This document shows, one piece after another, positions 36,469 to 44,957 of a stretch of DNA of 64,000 bases. A program made the position numbers and the translations under genes. Under the pieces are notes generated by a model. It saw nothing but the letters and a program-made list of their open reading frames with translations. It was not told the DNA's origin and ran no database searches. Within the stretch, counting starts at the first letter, position 1. Every line of letters starts with the position of its first letter. The DNA comes from Pelagimonas sp. GTDB lineage: Bacteria > Pseudomonadota > Alphaproteobacteria > Rhodobacterales > Rhodobacteraceae. The stretch covers positions 79,135-143,134 of the forward strand of contig JAOARX010000013.1 in assembly GCA_025210345.1 (NCBI GenBank), read 5' to 3'.

Positions 36469-36867
36469 TCAGTCGCGTGTGGAATCCGCGAACATAATAT
36501 CCACGTCAATGCCACGCGCGCGCAGGGCGTCCCAAGCGGTCAGGGCGGCGATGCGGAACGGGCCGATGAACCCGCCACCTGCTTTACCGCGTCCAGGGAT
36601 ATCACCCCGAGCGGCACGCAGGGCAGCATTGTCACCATACATCCAGATGGCACCTTGACCCTCTGCTATGTCTGCTTCGATAGAGTCTGTCAGAACGTCA
36701 ATGTCGTCTTGGATATCGAGCAGCGCGCGCGCGACATCCGCGGGGAACGGGCGGCGACCTGCCAGCAAGTCGCGGGCGAAACGGTCGGTGAACCCGCCGA
36801 TCTCGGCCAGCTCGCGGGACGAGAGGCCGAGGTTGTGTGCGATTGTGGCATTTAGGGCGTTACGCAT
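36469..36867 (-). CDS. HTH protein, YdiL/DUF1870-like
   Basis: 132 residues. The N-terminal part (LGLSSRELAEIGGFTDRFARDLLAGRRPFP) is a helix-turn-helix of the type that reads ...WE.GRRPIP in YdiL-like proteins, followed by a helical C-terminal part (AALTAWDALRARGIDVDIMFAD). It is second in a minus-strand pair, overlapping the 79-residue gene by 8 bases. It probably controls the pair through the palindrome at 37154. Convergent with the lysis genes. Confidence 0.6.
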   Translation of the reverse strand: MRNALNATIAHNLGLSSRELAEIGGFTDRFARDLLAGRRPFPADVARALLDIQDDIDVLTDSIEADIAEGQGAIWMYGDNAALRAARGDIPGRGKAGGGFIGPFRIAALTAWDALRARGIDVDIMFADSTRD

Positions 36868-37099
36868 CGACTGTCACATCCTCTTCGTAGATGTAGAATG
36901 TTGCTGGGTTGCCGGTTTTGCTGGCGAAACGCCCAACCTCGACCAGCGCACAACCATCATTCTCCATGTCCGCATCGAAGTTGTCGGAAATCATCAGGTG
37001 AACCTGATCGCTGTTAATCTGGTTTTCATCGTTTGCGTGTTCGTTCCAGCGAGCGACGAGGGCGGCGGATTGTTGGTCGGTGAATGTGTAGGTGGTCAT
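36860..37099 (-). CDS. Small acidic protein paired with the HTH gene
   Basis: 79 residues, acidic, RBS AGGAGAG 7 bases before ATG. No known domain (VALVEVGRFASKTGNPATF-like central part). Gene order (small protein then HTH, overlapping by 8 bases, own palindromic operator) resembles toxin-antitoxin or anti-repressor modules, but neither protein matches a toxin family I know. Confidence 0.5.
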   Translation of the reverse strand: MTTYTFTDQQSAALVARWNEHANDENQINSDQVHLMISDNFDADMENDGCALVEVGRFASKTGNPATFYIYEEDVTVDA

Positions 37100-37153
37100 T
37101 ATTTCTCTCCTGAGTATGCAGCGGTCTGTCCGTCTGCTTGTATCCTTAATTTA

Positions 37154-37169
37154 GTTCCGATTACGGAAC
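37154..37169. promoter_or_regulatory. 16 bp palindrome upstream of the HTH gene pair
   Basis: GTTCCG-ATTA-CGGAAC, a perfect palindrome 55 bases before the start of the 79-residue gene, with a half-site-like GTTTCCGCAC just beyond. Likely the autoregulatory operator. Confidence 0.6.
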
Positions 37170-37347
37170 CTGTCAACCAGTTTCCGCACATTCCCCCCAT
37201 ATTGGCCCTAAGTGTAAGGCTGAAAACAATATTCAGTACCGGTCGCGGCACCATCGCTTGCATCTGTATGCATCGCTAGAGCGCAATCCTCGCTAGAAAT
37301 TCGCCAAAATCCCCCTATGTTCACTTTGTGTTCTTGCGGAGGTGTAG

Positions 37348-37560
37348 ATGGAGGGCCAGATTGTTGTGCATGTATTTTGCCCCTGCGGCCACACGGGGAC
37401 GATCACCGATCAAGATTTGGTCGGGCGCGTTCATGACGGTGGGCAAAGGCGGTTTCGGTGTTCAAGTTGCGGGCGGGCGGGGGAGTTCGAGATTCGGATA
37501 GGTTGGAAATGTGGATTTAATGTGAGGGCCGAGAGATCGAAGGAGGATAGGGGCACTTGA
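37348..37560 (+). CDS. Small zinc-ribbon protein near attR
   Basis: 70 residues. Two Cys pairs, FCPCGH and CSSCGR, 27 residues apart, form a zinc ribbon, followed by a basic end. RBS GGAGG is 6 bases before ATG. It lies alone at the right end of the element. Host or phage origin is uncertain, but it is inside the att repeats. Confidence 0.55.
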   Translation: MEGQIVVHVFCPCGHTGTITDQDLVGRVHDGGQRRFRCSSCGRAGEFEIRIGWKCGFNVRAERSKEDRGT

Positions 37561-37570
37561 GGGGCGAGGC

Positions 37571-37585
37571 GTTTCGCACTTTCAC
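37571..37585 (+). other. Putative integrase arm-type site, right
   Basis: GTTTCGCACTTTCAC, identical and in the same direction as 26923-26937, with continuing similarity into CGTTTCC; 66 bases from the attR core. Confidence 0.6.
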
Positions 37586-37651
37586 TTTTCGTTTCCTATT
37601 TGTCCTGCGAAATATTTCACTCAATATATTGTAAAGCATGTATATTCGCTT

Positions 37652-37706
37652 GATTTAGGTTCTGGCGCCGCGAGGCGTGGGGGTTCAAGTCCCTCCATCC
37701 GCACCA
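37652..37706 (+). repeat. attR core
   Basis: 55 bases identical to the tRNA-Leu 3' part at 26795-26849, including the encoded CCA. There is no 5' tRNA half here, so it is not a second tRNA gene. Confidence 0.93.
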
Positions 37707-37759
37707 TTCATTTCTGAAATCATTGTGAAAATTCCTGATTGGATTGAGTGGCCCGCCAT

Positions 37760-37957
37760 CTAGCCCGCCAGCCGTTCAACGAAATTTTCTACGTCGGAGC
37801 GACGCCAAACGGTTTTCCCATCCCACTTAATCGGCTGTACGAAATTGCCAGCGCGCACCCGATTCCAAATCGTGTTTGGATGACAGCTCATTGCATTGGC
37901 GCAGTCCTGAACATTCCAAAGCAACTTTTCCGACAGGGGTGTCTTGTTCCGGTTCAC
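37760..37957 (-). CDS. Excisionase/AlpA-like HTH protein (remnant outside attR)
   Basis: 65 residues from GTG 37957. The pattern LLWNVQDCANAMSCHPNTIW, then a wing with KWDGKTVWRRSDVENFVERL, is that of MerR-like excisionases and AlpA regulators. It lies 54 bases outside attR and next to pieces of other mobile genes, so it is likely left from an older insertion at the same tRNA. Confidence 0.65.
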   Translation of the reverse strand: MNRNKTPLSEKLLWNVQDCANAMSCHPNTIWNRVRAGNFVQPIKWDGKTVWRRSDVENFVERLAG

Positions 37958-38019
37958 GTCTGTTCCCTCCGAAAAAAGTAGAGCGTAAAAGCGAGAGCGG
38001 CGATCACGTAGAGAGCTTC

Positions 38020-38211
38020 TCTGGGGCGCTTCTGAAAGCCTACGAGGCCGGAACCACCACCCCAGTTCAGATATATTCTGACGAAGCGCTGACCACGGCG
38101 CACAGCGGGATTGCGAATGCATCCGGCGTGTTTGCCCCTGCCTATATGGCTGCGGGGGAGTACAAGTTTGACATGCTCGAACCCAGCACGCTTGAAAGCC
38201 TGCCGGGATAG
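38020..38211 (+). pseudogene. Tail-spike N-terminal domain fragment
   Basis: About 63 codons ending at TAG. The text SGALLKAYEAGTTTPVQIYS followed by DEALTTAHSG and ASGVFAPAYMAAGEYKF is typical of the particle-binding start of phage tail spikes and fibres. There is no proper start, and the rest of the protein is missing. It belongs to a different phage from the element to the left. Confidence 0.6.
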
Positions 38212-38512
38212 ACAGACGCTTTTGATCTGCCTTTCTTCTCGCGGCCAGAGCTTTGCGGCGCTGCACGAATACCGCTTTGAAACGGTCCACCTTTTGGTTT
38301 TGAATGTCGCGCAGCTCTTGCAGGCGCTTGGCTGTCTGAGAGGCCGCTTTGGCATGAGCCTCCTGAACCGATGGCAATTGCGCCGGATCGCCCAGCTTTT
38401 CACCCACAGCCCCGGCTTTTACACCAACCCAGCGCGAAATGGCATAGACTTCGCCTTGATAGGCCGGATCCGCTTGTCTGGAGTTGGCAAGCTCTGAAAA
38501 ATCGCTGGAAAC
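38209..38512 (-). pseudogene. Possible relaxase (MobA/MobL-like) fragment
   Basis: About 100 codons in one minus frame with coding character (YQGEVYAISRWVGVKAGAVG, then an Arg/Gln/Lys-rich helix region with QKVDRFKAVFVQRRKALAAR). It resembles the middle of Rhodobacterales plasmid relaxases as I remember them. Both ends are cut: by the tail-spike fragment on one side and the tig promoter on the other. A weak assignment. Confidence 0.4.
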
Positions 38513-38615
38513 GACAATTCGCCTTGCACGATGGCCCCTGCGTGCATAGAAGAACCCAGATTTTGTACAGGGACCGCATTGCGCAATCGCACGGTCCAAG
38601 CCGAAGAGGATAAAC

Positions 38616-39941
38616 ATGCAGGTCACCGAGACGCTGAACGAAGGCCTCAAGCGCGGCTATGCCATCACCGTGACGGCTGCTGAGCTCGAAGCTAAGGTAA
38701 ACGAAAAGCTGGTTGAGGCGCAGCCCGAAGTCGAAATGAAGGGGTTTCGCAAGGGTAAGGTGCCGATGGCCCTGCTGAAAAAGCAGTTCGGCCAGCGCCT
38801 GATGGGCGAAGCCATGCAAGAAGCCATTGACGGTGCGATGAACAAGCACTTCGAGGATTCCGGTGATCGTCCGGCGCTCCAGCCCGAGGTCAAGATGACC
38901 AATGAGGACTGGAAAGAGGGCGACGACGTGAATGTCGAAATGTCCTATGAGGCGCTTCCCGAGATCCCCGATGTGGATCTGAGCGGGGTCGAGCTGGAAA
39001 AGCTGGTTGTTAAAGCAGATGACGCATCGGTTGACGAAGCGCTTGAATCGCTTGCCGCAACTGCGCAGGATTTCGAAACCAAAGACGGTGCAGCCGAAGA
39101 GAAGGATCAGGTCGTGATCGACTTCCTTGGCAAAGTTGACGGCGAAGCCTTTGACGGTGGGGCAGCAGAAGACTATCCGCTGGTTCTGGGGTCGGGCTCG
39201 TTTATTCCAGGTTTCGAAGAGCAACTGACTGGCCTGAAAGCGGGTGACGAGAAAAACGTCGAAGTCAAATTCCCCGAAGAGTACGGTGCCGAGAACCTGG
39301 CCGGCAAAGACGCTGTGTTCGAATGCAAGGTCAAAGAGGTCAAAGCCCCCAAGGCGGCCGAGATCAATGATGAACTGGCGCAGAAATTCGGTGCCGAAGA
39401 TCTGGACGCGCTGAAAGGACAGATCCGCGAGCGCCTGGAAGCTGAATATGTCGGTGCCGCGCGTCAGGTGATGAAGCGTGGCATGCTGGACAAGCTGGAT
39501 GAGCTGGTCTCGTTTGATCTGCCGCCCTCGCTTGTGACCGCAGAGGCGGATCAGATTGCGCACCAGCTGTGGCACGAAGAGAACCCGGATGTGGAAGGCC
39601 ACGACCACGAGAAGATCGAACCGACCGACGAACACACCAAACTGGCTGAGCGCCGTGTACGTTTGGGTCTTTTGTTGGCTGAGGTTGGGCAAAAAGCCGA
39701 GGTCGAAGTCAGCGATGCTGAAATGACCCAGGCGATCATGAACCAAGCACGCCAATACCCTGGCCAAGAGCGTGAGTTCTTTGAATTTGTTCGTCAGAAC
39801 GCCCAGATGCAGCAGCAACTGCGCGCGCCGCTGTTCGAAGACAAGGTGATCGATCACATCGCGGATGGCGCCAAATTGACCGAGAAGGAAGTCTCGAAAG
39901 AAGAACTTCAGGCAGCTGTTGAAGCTTTGGACGAAGAATAA
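38616..39941 (+). CDS. tig: Trigger factor
   Basis: 441 residues. The ribosome-binding domain has [12 protein letters not shown], the central FKBP-like domain has [19 protein letters not shown] and the helical C-terminal chaperone arms follow to the end. It binds nascent chains at the ribosome exit and isomerises prolyl bonds. It is transcribed alone; mobile debris lies right before it, so its promoter is close to the start. A strong terminator follows. Confidence 0.97.
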   Translation: MQVTETLNEGLKRGYAITVTAAELEAKVNEKLVEAQPEVEMKGFRKGKVPMALLKKQFGQRLMGEAMQEAIDGAMNKHFEDSGDRPALQPEVKMTNEDWKEGDDVNVEMSYEALPEIPDVDLSGVELEKLVVKADDASVDEALESLAATAQDFETKDGAAEEKDQVVIDFLGKVDGEAFDGGAAEDYPLVLGSGSFIPGFEEQLTGLKAGDEKNVEVKFPEEYGAENLAGKDAVFECKVKEVKAPKAAEINDELAQKFGAEDLDALKGQIRERLEAEYVGAARQVMKRGMLDKLDELVSFDLPPSLVTAEADQIAHQLWHEENPDVEGHDHEKIEPTDEHTKLAERRVRLGLLLAEVGQKAEVEVSDAEMTQAIMNQARQYPGQEREFFEFVRQNAQMQQQLRAPLFEDKVIDHIADGAKLTEKEVSKEELQAAVEALDEE

Positions 39942-39964
39942 GTCTCAGTTCTATATACGAAACG

Positions 39965-39991
39965 AAAAGCCACCCATTGGGTGGCTTTTTT
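39965..39991 (+). terminator. Terminator after tig
   Basis: A stem AGCCACCC-ATT-GGGTGGCT with flanking A and T runs, 25 bases after the tig stop. Confidence 0.9.
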
Positions 39992-40096
39992 ACAATGGGG
40001 CGCAGGATTTCGCCCGTCGGTCTGCGTTGGGCATGGCCATGGATGAAACCTCATAGGAAACCAGACTCCAGCGACATCCCTGGGGGAATGGCAGCG

Positions 40097-40384
40097 CTTG
40101 AGAAAGTGAAGACCAGGCAGGAAGCCCACGGTGAGATCGAGAGCCACTATCCTGGTTATCTTGGTCCCTACTATGTTGGCACAATGAAGGGCTTGGGGCG
40201 CATCTATCAGTAGACCGTCGTCGATACCTACGCCTGCATGGCCATTTGCAAGCTCTACACCGAGAAGACCGCGAACACGGCGGCGACCTGTTAACGACCG
40301 CGTGATCCCCTTCTTTGCCGAGCACAAGGTCGGCCTGTTGCGCGCCCTCACAGATCCGGGCACGAAATATTGCGGTAAACCCGT
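40097..40384 (+). pseudogene. IS481-like transposase remnant
   Basis: Broken reading of an integrase-core transposase: LEKVKTRQEAHGEIESHYPG, GTMKGLGRIYQ, an in-frame TAG (40211), TVVDTY and KLYTEKT, then a frame change near 40290 and NDRVIPFFAEHKVGLLRALT to KYCGKP. The order matches the catalytic domain of IS481/IS3-group transposases. No terminal inverted repeats can be seen. It lies in the 500-base gap between tig and the chemoreceptor gene. Confidence 0.7.
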
Positions 40385-40442
40385 TCTCAGCGTCGAAAGC
40401 AGAGGTGATCGTCAGATCAAGTCTGAAGTTTTACACCTAAGC

Positions 40443-41807
40443 CTAGCTTGCTTGCGACAGGTTGAATTCCCCAGAGGGGTGTTCGACCCAGTTGGTCTCA
40501 TCCATGTCGAATTTGAAAATGCTGACTTCTTCGGTAAGCGCTTCGGAATCGGAGGTTAGAGATTTGCTGTGTTCCGTGGTTTCCATGACCATGGACGCGT
40601 TTGATTGCGTAACCTTGTCTAGTTCCGCGATGGCGGTGTTGATTTCCGTGAGGGTCGAGGACTGTTCTGAAAGTGAATGCGCGACATCGCGGATGCTTTC
40701 AGAGATGGTTCCGACTCCATCGAAAATCTTGCTGAGTTCTTCGCTGGCGCGCCCGACAAGATTGACACCATTCGAAACATGATCCGAGCTTTCCGAGATC
40801 AGTTTCTTGATTTCCTTGGCGCTATCTGCGGTGCGCTGCGCCAGCGATCGGACTTCGGACGCTACGACGGAAAAGCCGCGCCCCGCTTCGCCTGCACGCG
40901 CGGCCTCGACGCCAGCATTCAGCGAGAGCAGGTTGGTCTGGAAGGCAATGTCGTCGATCACCGTGATGATTTGCGAGATCTCGCCCGAGGATGATTCAAT
41001 CTTATCCATGGCGTTGATGACGTCGTCCACCACTTTGCCGCTGTCATGGGCCGCAGAGCGTGTATTGGCGGCTGTCTCATCCACCAGCTTGGCGTTTTCG
41101 GCCGCCATGTTGGCATTGGATGTCAGTTCTTCGATGGCGGCAGCCGTTTGTTCAAGTGTTGCGGCCTGGGTTTCCGTGCGAGCAGACAATTGTTGTGCCG
41201 AACCGGAAATCCGGTCTCCGGTGCTGTGGATTTGCTCGGTGACCGTAGAGACCTTGCCGATCAGGGTGCAGAGTTGCGAGGTCGCGTTGTTATACGCTTC
41301 CACCAATTTCTGGATGTCGACCAGGTCGCAGTTTGCAACGCGGTGGTTCAACTCACCTTGAGCCAGCGCATCAAGACCCTCCGCAAGGTTGTGCATGGCC
41401 TCTTTGCGCGACGTGATGTCAGACGCAACTTTGACCACATTGACCAGTTCTCCGCTGTCGTCAAATACTGGCCCATAGGTCGCTTGGATCCAAATTACGG
41501 TCCCATCTTTGCGTACCCTTGGAAACTGTTCCGAATAGAGCTGCCCCTCTGCCAGATCAGCCCACATTTGTTTGTACGAGTCGGTCTCACGGTAGGTGTG
41601 ATAGACAAACATCGAATGATGCTGCCCCTTGATTTCATCAAGCGTATACCCAAGCGCATCTAGAAAGTTCTGGTTGGCGTCCAGGATCGTCCCATCCGGT
41701 TCGAACATGATAACTGCGAAGGATTTTTGCAAAAGTTGAAGTGCCGCGGCATTGATATCAGGCTTCTGGGTCGGCGCGTCGGGTTGGTGGCGGCGGAACA
41801 AGGGCAT
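40443..41807 (-). CDS. Soluble PAS-containing methyl-accepting chemotaxis protein
   Basis: 454 residues with no membrane helix. A PAS domain is at about residues 25-135 ([25 protein letters not shown] cut at strands; later [21 protein letters not shown]). The signalling domain (200-430) has the conserved tip [20 protein letters not shown]. It is a cytoplasmic receptor, perhaps sensing redox or an internal ligand through PAS. No CheA-binding partner genes are near. An orphan receptor. Confidence 0.9.
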   Translation of the reverse strand: MPLFRRHQPDAPTQKPDINAAALQLLQKSFAVIMFEPDGTILDANQNFLDALGYTLDEIKGQHHSMFVYHTYRETDSYKQMWADLAEGQLYSEQFPRVRKDGTVIWIQATYGPVFDDSGELVNVVKVASDITSRKEAMHNLAEGLDALAQGELNHRVANCDLVDIQKLVEAYNNATSQLCTLIGKVSTVTEQIHSTGDRISGSAQQLSARTETQAATLEQTAAAIEELTSNANMAAENAKLVDETAANTRSAAHDSGKVVDDVINAMDKIESSSGEISQIITVIDDIAFQTNLLSLNAGVEAARAGEAGRGFSVVASEVRSLAQRTADSAKEIKKLISESSDHVSNGVNLVGRASEELSKIFDGVGTISESIRDVAHSLSEQSSTLTEINTAIAELDKVTQSNASMVMETTEHSKSLTSDSEALTEEVSIFKFDMDETNWVEHPSGEFNLSQAS

Positions 41808-41904
41808 CGGGCACTCCGAAAGATGGTCGTTGATGTGCCTTAACCTAAGCGGAGTTTCTAACCAGAAACCTAACCAAAGCCGCTCCTTTACAATTTGAAA
41901 CAGA

Positions 41905-41936
41905 AAACCCCGCGACAGGGGCCTGTCGCGGGGTCA
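41905..41936 (-). terminator. Terminator after rplI
   Basis: A 12-base-pair stem CCCCGCGACAGG / CCTGTCGCGGGG with a 2-base loop, followed on the minus strand by TTTTCTG. Confidence 0.9.
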
Positions 41937-41959
41937 GATCATTTTGGAAACAGAAGATA

Positions 41960-42571
41960 TTACTCTTCGTCGCCTTCCGCGGCTTCGGCCACGGGGCCTT
42001 CGTCGTCTTCGTTGCCTGCGGCACCGATTTCGTCAAACAGCTGCGACACTTCGAATTCAGCCTGGGCCTCTTCTTCGGCAGCCAGTTCCTGGATCGATTT
42101 GCCCGATGCCTGAAGCTCGGCCTCTTCGGGCGAACGTGCGACGTTCAGCTCAATTGCGGCGGTCACTTCGGGGTGCAGAACGACGTCAACGGTGTGAACG
42201 CCCAGCTCTTTGATCGGGGCGCGAACCACGACCTGCTTGCGATCAACCGAAAAGCCCTCTTCGGTGGCGGCTTCGGCTGCGTCACGCGGGGTGACCGAAC
42301 CGTACAGGTTGCCGCCGTCCGAAGCCGAACGGATGATGATGAACTGCTGGCCGTCCAGCTTTTCAGCCAGCGCTTCAGCTTCTTGTTTGGTTTCCAGGTT
42401 GCGCGCTTCGAGCTGCGCTTTCTGGGCTTCAAAATGCGCGACGTTCTCTTTCGAGGCGGTCAGCGCCTTGCCCTGACGCAGCAGAAAGTTACGTGCGTAA
42501 CCTGCTTTTACGTCAACGACATCGCCCATTTGGCCCAGTTTGGCCACACGTTCCAGAAGGATAACTTGCAT
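41960..42571 (-). CDS. rplI: 50S ribosomal protein L9
   Basis: 203 residues. The N-terminal L9 domain ([30 protein letters not shown]) and the C-terminal domain are intact. The tail (last about 45 residues, [11 protein letters not shown] to EGDEE) is an acidic extension common in Rhodobacterales. Last gene of rpsF-rpsR-rplI. Confidence 0.97.
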   Translation of the reverse strand: MQVILLERVAKLGQMGDVVDVKAGYARNFLLRQGKALTASKENVAHFEAQKAQLEARNLETKQEAEALAEKLDGQQFIIIRSASDGGNLYGSVTPRDAAEAATEEGFSVDRKQVVVRAPIKELGVHTVDVVLHPEVTAAIELNVARSPEEAELQASGKSIQELAAEEEAQAEFEVSQLFDEIGAAGNEDDEGPVAEAAEGDEE

Positions 42572-42583
42572 GTCAGTCTCTCC

Positions 42584-42811
42584 TTATTTCACGGCGTAGG
42601 GCAGCAGAGCGAGAAAGCGGGCGCGCTTGATAGCACGGGCCAGTTCACGCTGCTTTTTCGCCGAAACGGCGGTGATACGGCTGGGGACGATCTTGCCACG
42701 CTCAGAGATGTAGCGCTGCAGAAGGCGGGTGTCCTTGTAGTCGATTTTGGGTGCATTGTCGCCCGAGAAGGGGCAGACTTTGCGGCGGCGGAAAAACGGT
42801 TTTGCAGCCAT
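42584..42811 (-). CDS. rpsR: 30S ribosomal protein S18
   Basis: 75 residues from ATG 42811. The family text is seen ([49 protein letters not shown]). Middle gene of the operon; 12 bases before rplI. Confidence 0.97.
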   Translation of the reverse strand: MAAKPFFRRRKVCPFSGDNAPKIDYKDTRLLQRYISERGKIVPSRITAVSAKKQRELARAIKRARFLALLPYAVK

Positions 42812-42833
42812 TGGTAATGTCCTCTTCTTGGGG

Positions 42834-43193
42834 TTAGTCGCGACGACGTTCGCGGCGCTCGCCACGATCATCTTTTTTCTGCATCTGAACCGAGGGGCCT
42901 TCTTCGTGTGCGTCGACCTTGATGGTCAGCACGCGCATGACGTCATCATGGATGCGCATCAGGCGTTCCATTTCCTGCACAGCTGCCGACGGGGCGTCGG
43001 ATTTCAGCATGGCGTAATGGCCCTTGCGGTTTTTGTTGATCTTGTAGGCCATGGTCTTCACGCCCCAGTACTCGGATTCGACAACTTTGCCGCCGTTGTC
43101 CGCAAGTACGGTTGAGAAGTGTTCGACCAGGCTTTCGGCCTGCGCGTTGGACAAGTCCTGACGCGAGATAAAGACGTGCTCATACTGAGGCAT
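42834..43193 (-). CDS. rpsF: 30S ribosomal protein S6
   Basis: 119 residues from ATG 43193 ([20 protein letters not shown]). S6 fold with [12 protein letters not shown] and a basic, disordered end ([10 protein letters not shown]). First gene of the operon; the 316-base gap upstream holds its promoter. Confidence 0.97.
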   Translation of the reverse strand: MPQYEHVFISRQDLSNAQAESLVEHFSTVLADNGGKVVESEYWGVKTMAYKINKNRKGHYAMLKSDAPSAAVQEMERLMRIHDDVMRVLTIKVDAHEEGPSVQMQKKDDRGERRERRRD

Positions 43194-43509
43194 GAGTGCT
43201 CCATTTCTATCAAGGCGCATTTCATAGGGTCGGTCTATCTCTTCCGCACCGGACCCACGAGAGACTGCGCGATTCATCAAAGATGTCGCGGAAGATGCGC
43301 GCGGTATACACGCTCTGACGTGCAACGCAAGGGGGCGGGGCGGTTGCGCGGGCATGAAAGTGCCCGGGATAGGCAGTTTGAAAGACCTTCGCCTTTTTGC
43401 TTGGATTTCGTCCTGACAATTCCCTGCGACTGCCTAAAACTTGTCTTGATTTGCATCGAGTCTGTGACGGCCCACCCGCGGCACCCAAGCCACATCGGAG
43501 TCCGTCCTC
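43194..43509. other. Divergent promoter region upstream of rpsF
   Basis: 316 bases between rpsF and the small membrane protein gene. Long open frames here are shadows. I see no hairpin or repeat beyond short GC stretches; it should carry the rpsF promoter and that of the next gene. Confidence 0.4.
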
Positions 43510-43878
43510 ATGTCTGCCAATTTGCTGCCCGCCCTTGTGACTGCCCCAGAGCAGGTTTCTACCAACGCCGCCGCCGCGCATCTGCAAAGCGGGCATCGTT
43601 CGGGGCATCCGTCCGGGGATGCGGTCAGGCTTGGCGGGTTTGTGCTTCGATTTGCGCTTATGCTGGTCGGAGCGAGCATGGTTCTGGCGGCTTTTGGTCT
43701 ATGGCTGGTGCCCACGACGCAAGCGGACCCTGGGATGATGCTGATGAAACTGGGGGTGTCGCTGTTCTTGTTGCTTGCCGGTTTGTGCCTATTGGTGATC
43801 GGGCGCGACATGGGCCACTGCGATATGGGCCACCGCGACATGGGCCAACACGACATGGGCCAATCGCGACACAGGTAA
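43510..43878 (+). CDS. Small membrane protein with Met/His/Asp-rich C-terminal repeats
   Basis: 122 residues. Two membrane helices (LRFALMLVGASMVLAAFGLW and LMKLGVSLFLLLAGLCLLVIG) are followed by four imperfect five-residue units (RDMGH, CDMGH, RDMGQ, HDMGQ) encoded by four 15-base repeats (43804-43863). The tail looks able to bind metal. Function unknown. Confidence 0.6.
   Translation: MSANLLPALVTAPEQVSTNAAAAHLQSGHRSGHPSGDAVRLGGFVLRFALMLVGASMVLAAFGLWLVPTTQADPGMMLMKLGVSLFLLLAGLCLLVIGRDMGHCDMGHRDMGQHDMGQSRHR
43804..43863 (+). repeat. Four 15 bp tandem repeats in coding sequence
   Basis: Units of the form CGCGACATGGGCCAC with 1-3 changes each, in frame, at the 3' end of the small membrane protein gene. 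A second short duplication (CCCACGGCCCT twice) follows just after the stop. Confidence 0.8.
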
Positions 43879-44053
43879 CCGGCCGTGCGATCCCACGGCC
43901 CTCCCACGGCCCTCACGCGGATGTGATTGTTGGCACGCGCACAGAACCTGTGAAATCATACTCAATTGTGCAAACGCGCGACGCAAGCGAGGTATCGGAG
44001 TATCCAAACCCAGACACTGTGGTCTTCCACCGTGCTACTCATAGGACACCGAT

Positions 44054-44635
44054 ATGAAACAGTTTGCCCTTGCCGCAGCATTCGCCGCCGCGACCTTTGC
44101 CCCCATGTCAGCCTTTGCCGATACAGAAACCTATGTGCTTGATGCCAGCCACAGCCAGATTGTCTTTAGCTATAACCACCTTGGCTATTCGACCACCTAC
44201 GGTATGTTTTCCGGTTTCGAAGGCGAGATCCAGTTCGATCAGGCCGACCCCGCGGCCTCTTCCGTTACGGTCTCTTTTCCCGTGCGCAGCATGCTGACCG
44301 GGTGGGAAGAGCGTTTCGCCCACTTCATGGCGCCCGATTTCTTTGACGCCGCAGACGACGAGATGGTCAGCTTTGCCTCGACCTATATCGAGGTGACCGG
44401 GAACAAGACCGCCAAGATCACCGGCGACCTCACGCTGAACGGTGTCACCAAACCCGTGGTTCTGGATGCGACGTTGAACCAGACCGGGGATCATCCCATG
44501 GCGGGAAAACCCTGGGCCGGATTTGATGCCACGGCGACTGTGCTGCGCTCGGACTTCAATCTTGGCAAGTTCGCCCCCTATGTCAGCGATGAAGTCCAGC
44601 TGATGATTTCGATCGAGGCTTCCAAGGCCAACTGA
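44054..44635 (+). CDS. YceI-family periplasmic protein
   Basis: 193 residues. A signal peptide ends MSAFA before DTETY. The lipocalin-like YceI domain is seen (YVLDASHSQIVFSYNHLGYS, then TGDLTLNGVTKPVVLDAT). Such proteins bind polyisoprenoids such as ubiquinone precursors. It is convergent with a gene where cytochrome b561 is fused to a second YceI domain, so the two may serve one quinone or stress process. Confidence 0.9.
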   Translation: MKQFALAAAFAAATFAPMSAFADTETYVLDASHSQIVFSYNHLGYSTTYGMFSGFEGEIQFDQADPAASSVTVSFPVRSMLTGWEERFAHFMAPDFFDAADDEMVSFASTYIEVTGNKTAKITGDLTLNGVTKPVVLDATLNQTGDHPMAGKPWAGFDATATVLRSDFNLGKFAPYVSDEVQLMISIEASKAN

Positions 44636-44676
44636 CGCCGGGCCATTACGGCCTGTGTTGCACGCACCGATCACAG

Positions 44677-44704
44677 CCCTCTGGTTTCCAGCCAGAGGGT
44701 TTTT
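44677..44704 (+). terminator. Terminator after the yceI-like gene
   Basis: A stem CCCTCTGG / CCAGAGGG with a 7-base loop, then TTTTT. Confidence 0.9.
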
Positions 44705-44885
44705 CTGTGCCAGCGGTCGATTTTCCCGGCGCGGCCAGCGTCCGATCGGCCAACCAAAGGGCCTTGCGACCGGCAACCAGCAACCCAAGGCTGCGATCAA
44801 CGACGACCACGAAAACGCGGCCTAGGGTTAGGGTCCGGAAAGCAGGGCGCCATGGCCTGTCCGTCCGGCAGGCGCAAAGCCAATA

Positions 44886-44921
44886 AACACCCGCGACCAG
44901 CAGACGACCGGCGCGGGTGTT
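44886..44921 (-). terminator. Terminator after the b561-YceI gene
   Basis: A 10-base-pair stem AACACCCGCG / CGCGGGTGTT with a 16-base loop, followed on the minus strand by T-rich sequence, 37 bases after the stop. Confidence 0.7.
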
Positions 44922-44957
44922 CGAGAGCGGCAGGGGGCGCACTGCTGGGGGCGCGGG

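Larger units (their letters stand above)
26795..37706. mobile_element. Integrated prophage-like element in tRNA-Leu(UAG)
   Basis: About 10.9 kb, bounded by perfect 55-base direct repeats of the tRNA 3' part. Contents in order: an integrase catalytic-domain gene next to attL; a leftward early operon; a lipoprotein gene; a repressor and Cro-like pair with shared operators; a rightward operon linked by ATGA overlaps; a tail-tip fragment; an SGNH fibre; a lysis cassette; an HTH gene pair; and a small zinc-ribbon gene. No terminase, portal, capsid, tape measure or replication gene is visible. It is a reduced or decayed prophage, or a helper-dependent element. Confidence 0.9.

Noticed and set aside
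37652..37706. Second tRNA-Leu gene.
   Set aside because: Only the 3' 55 bases are present; no acceptor 5' strand or D arm precedes it, so it is attR.
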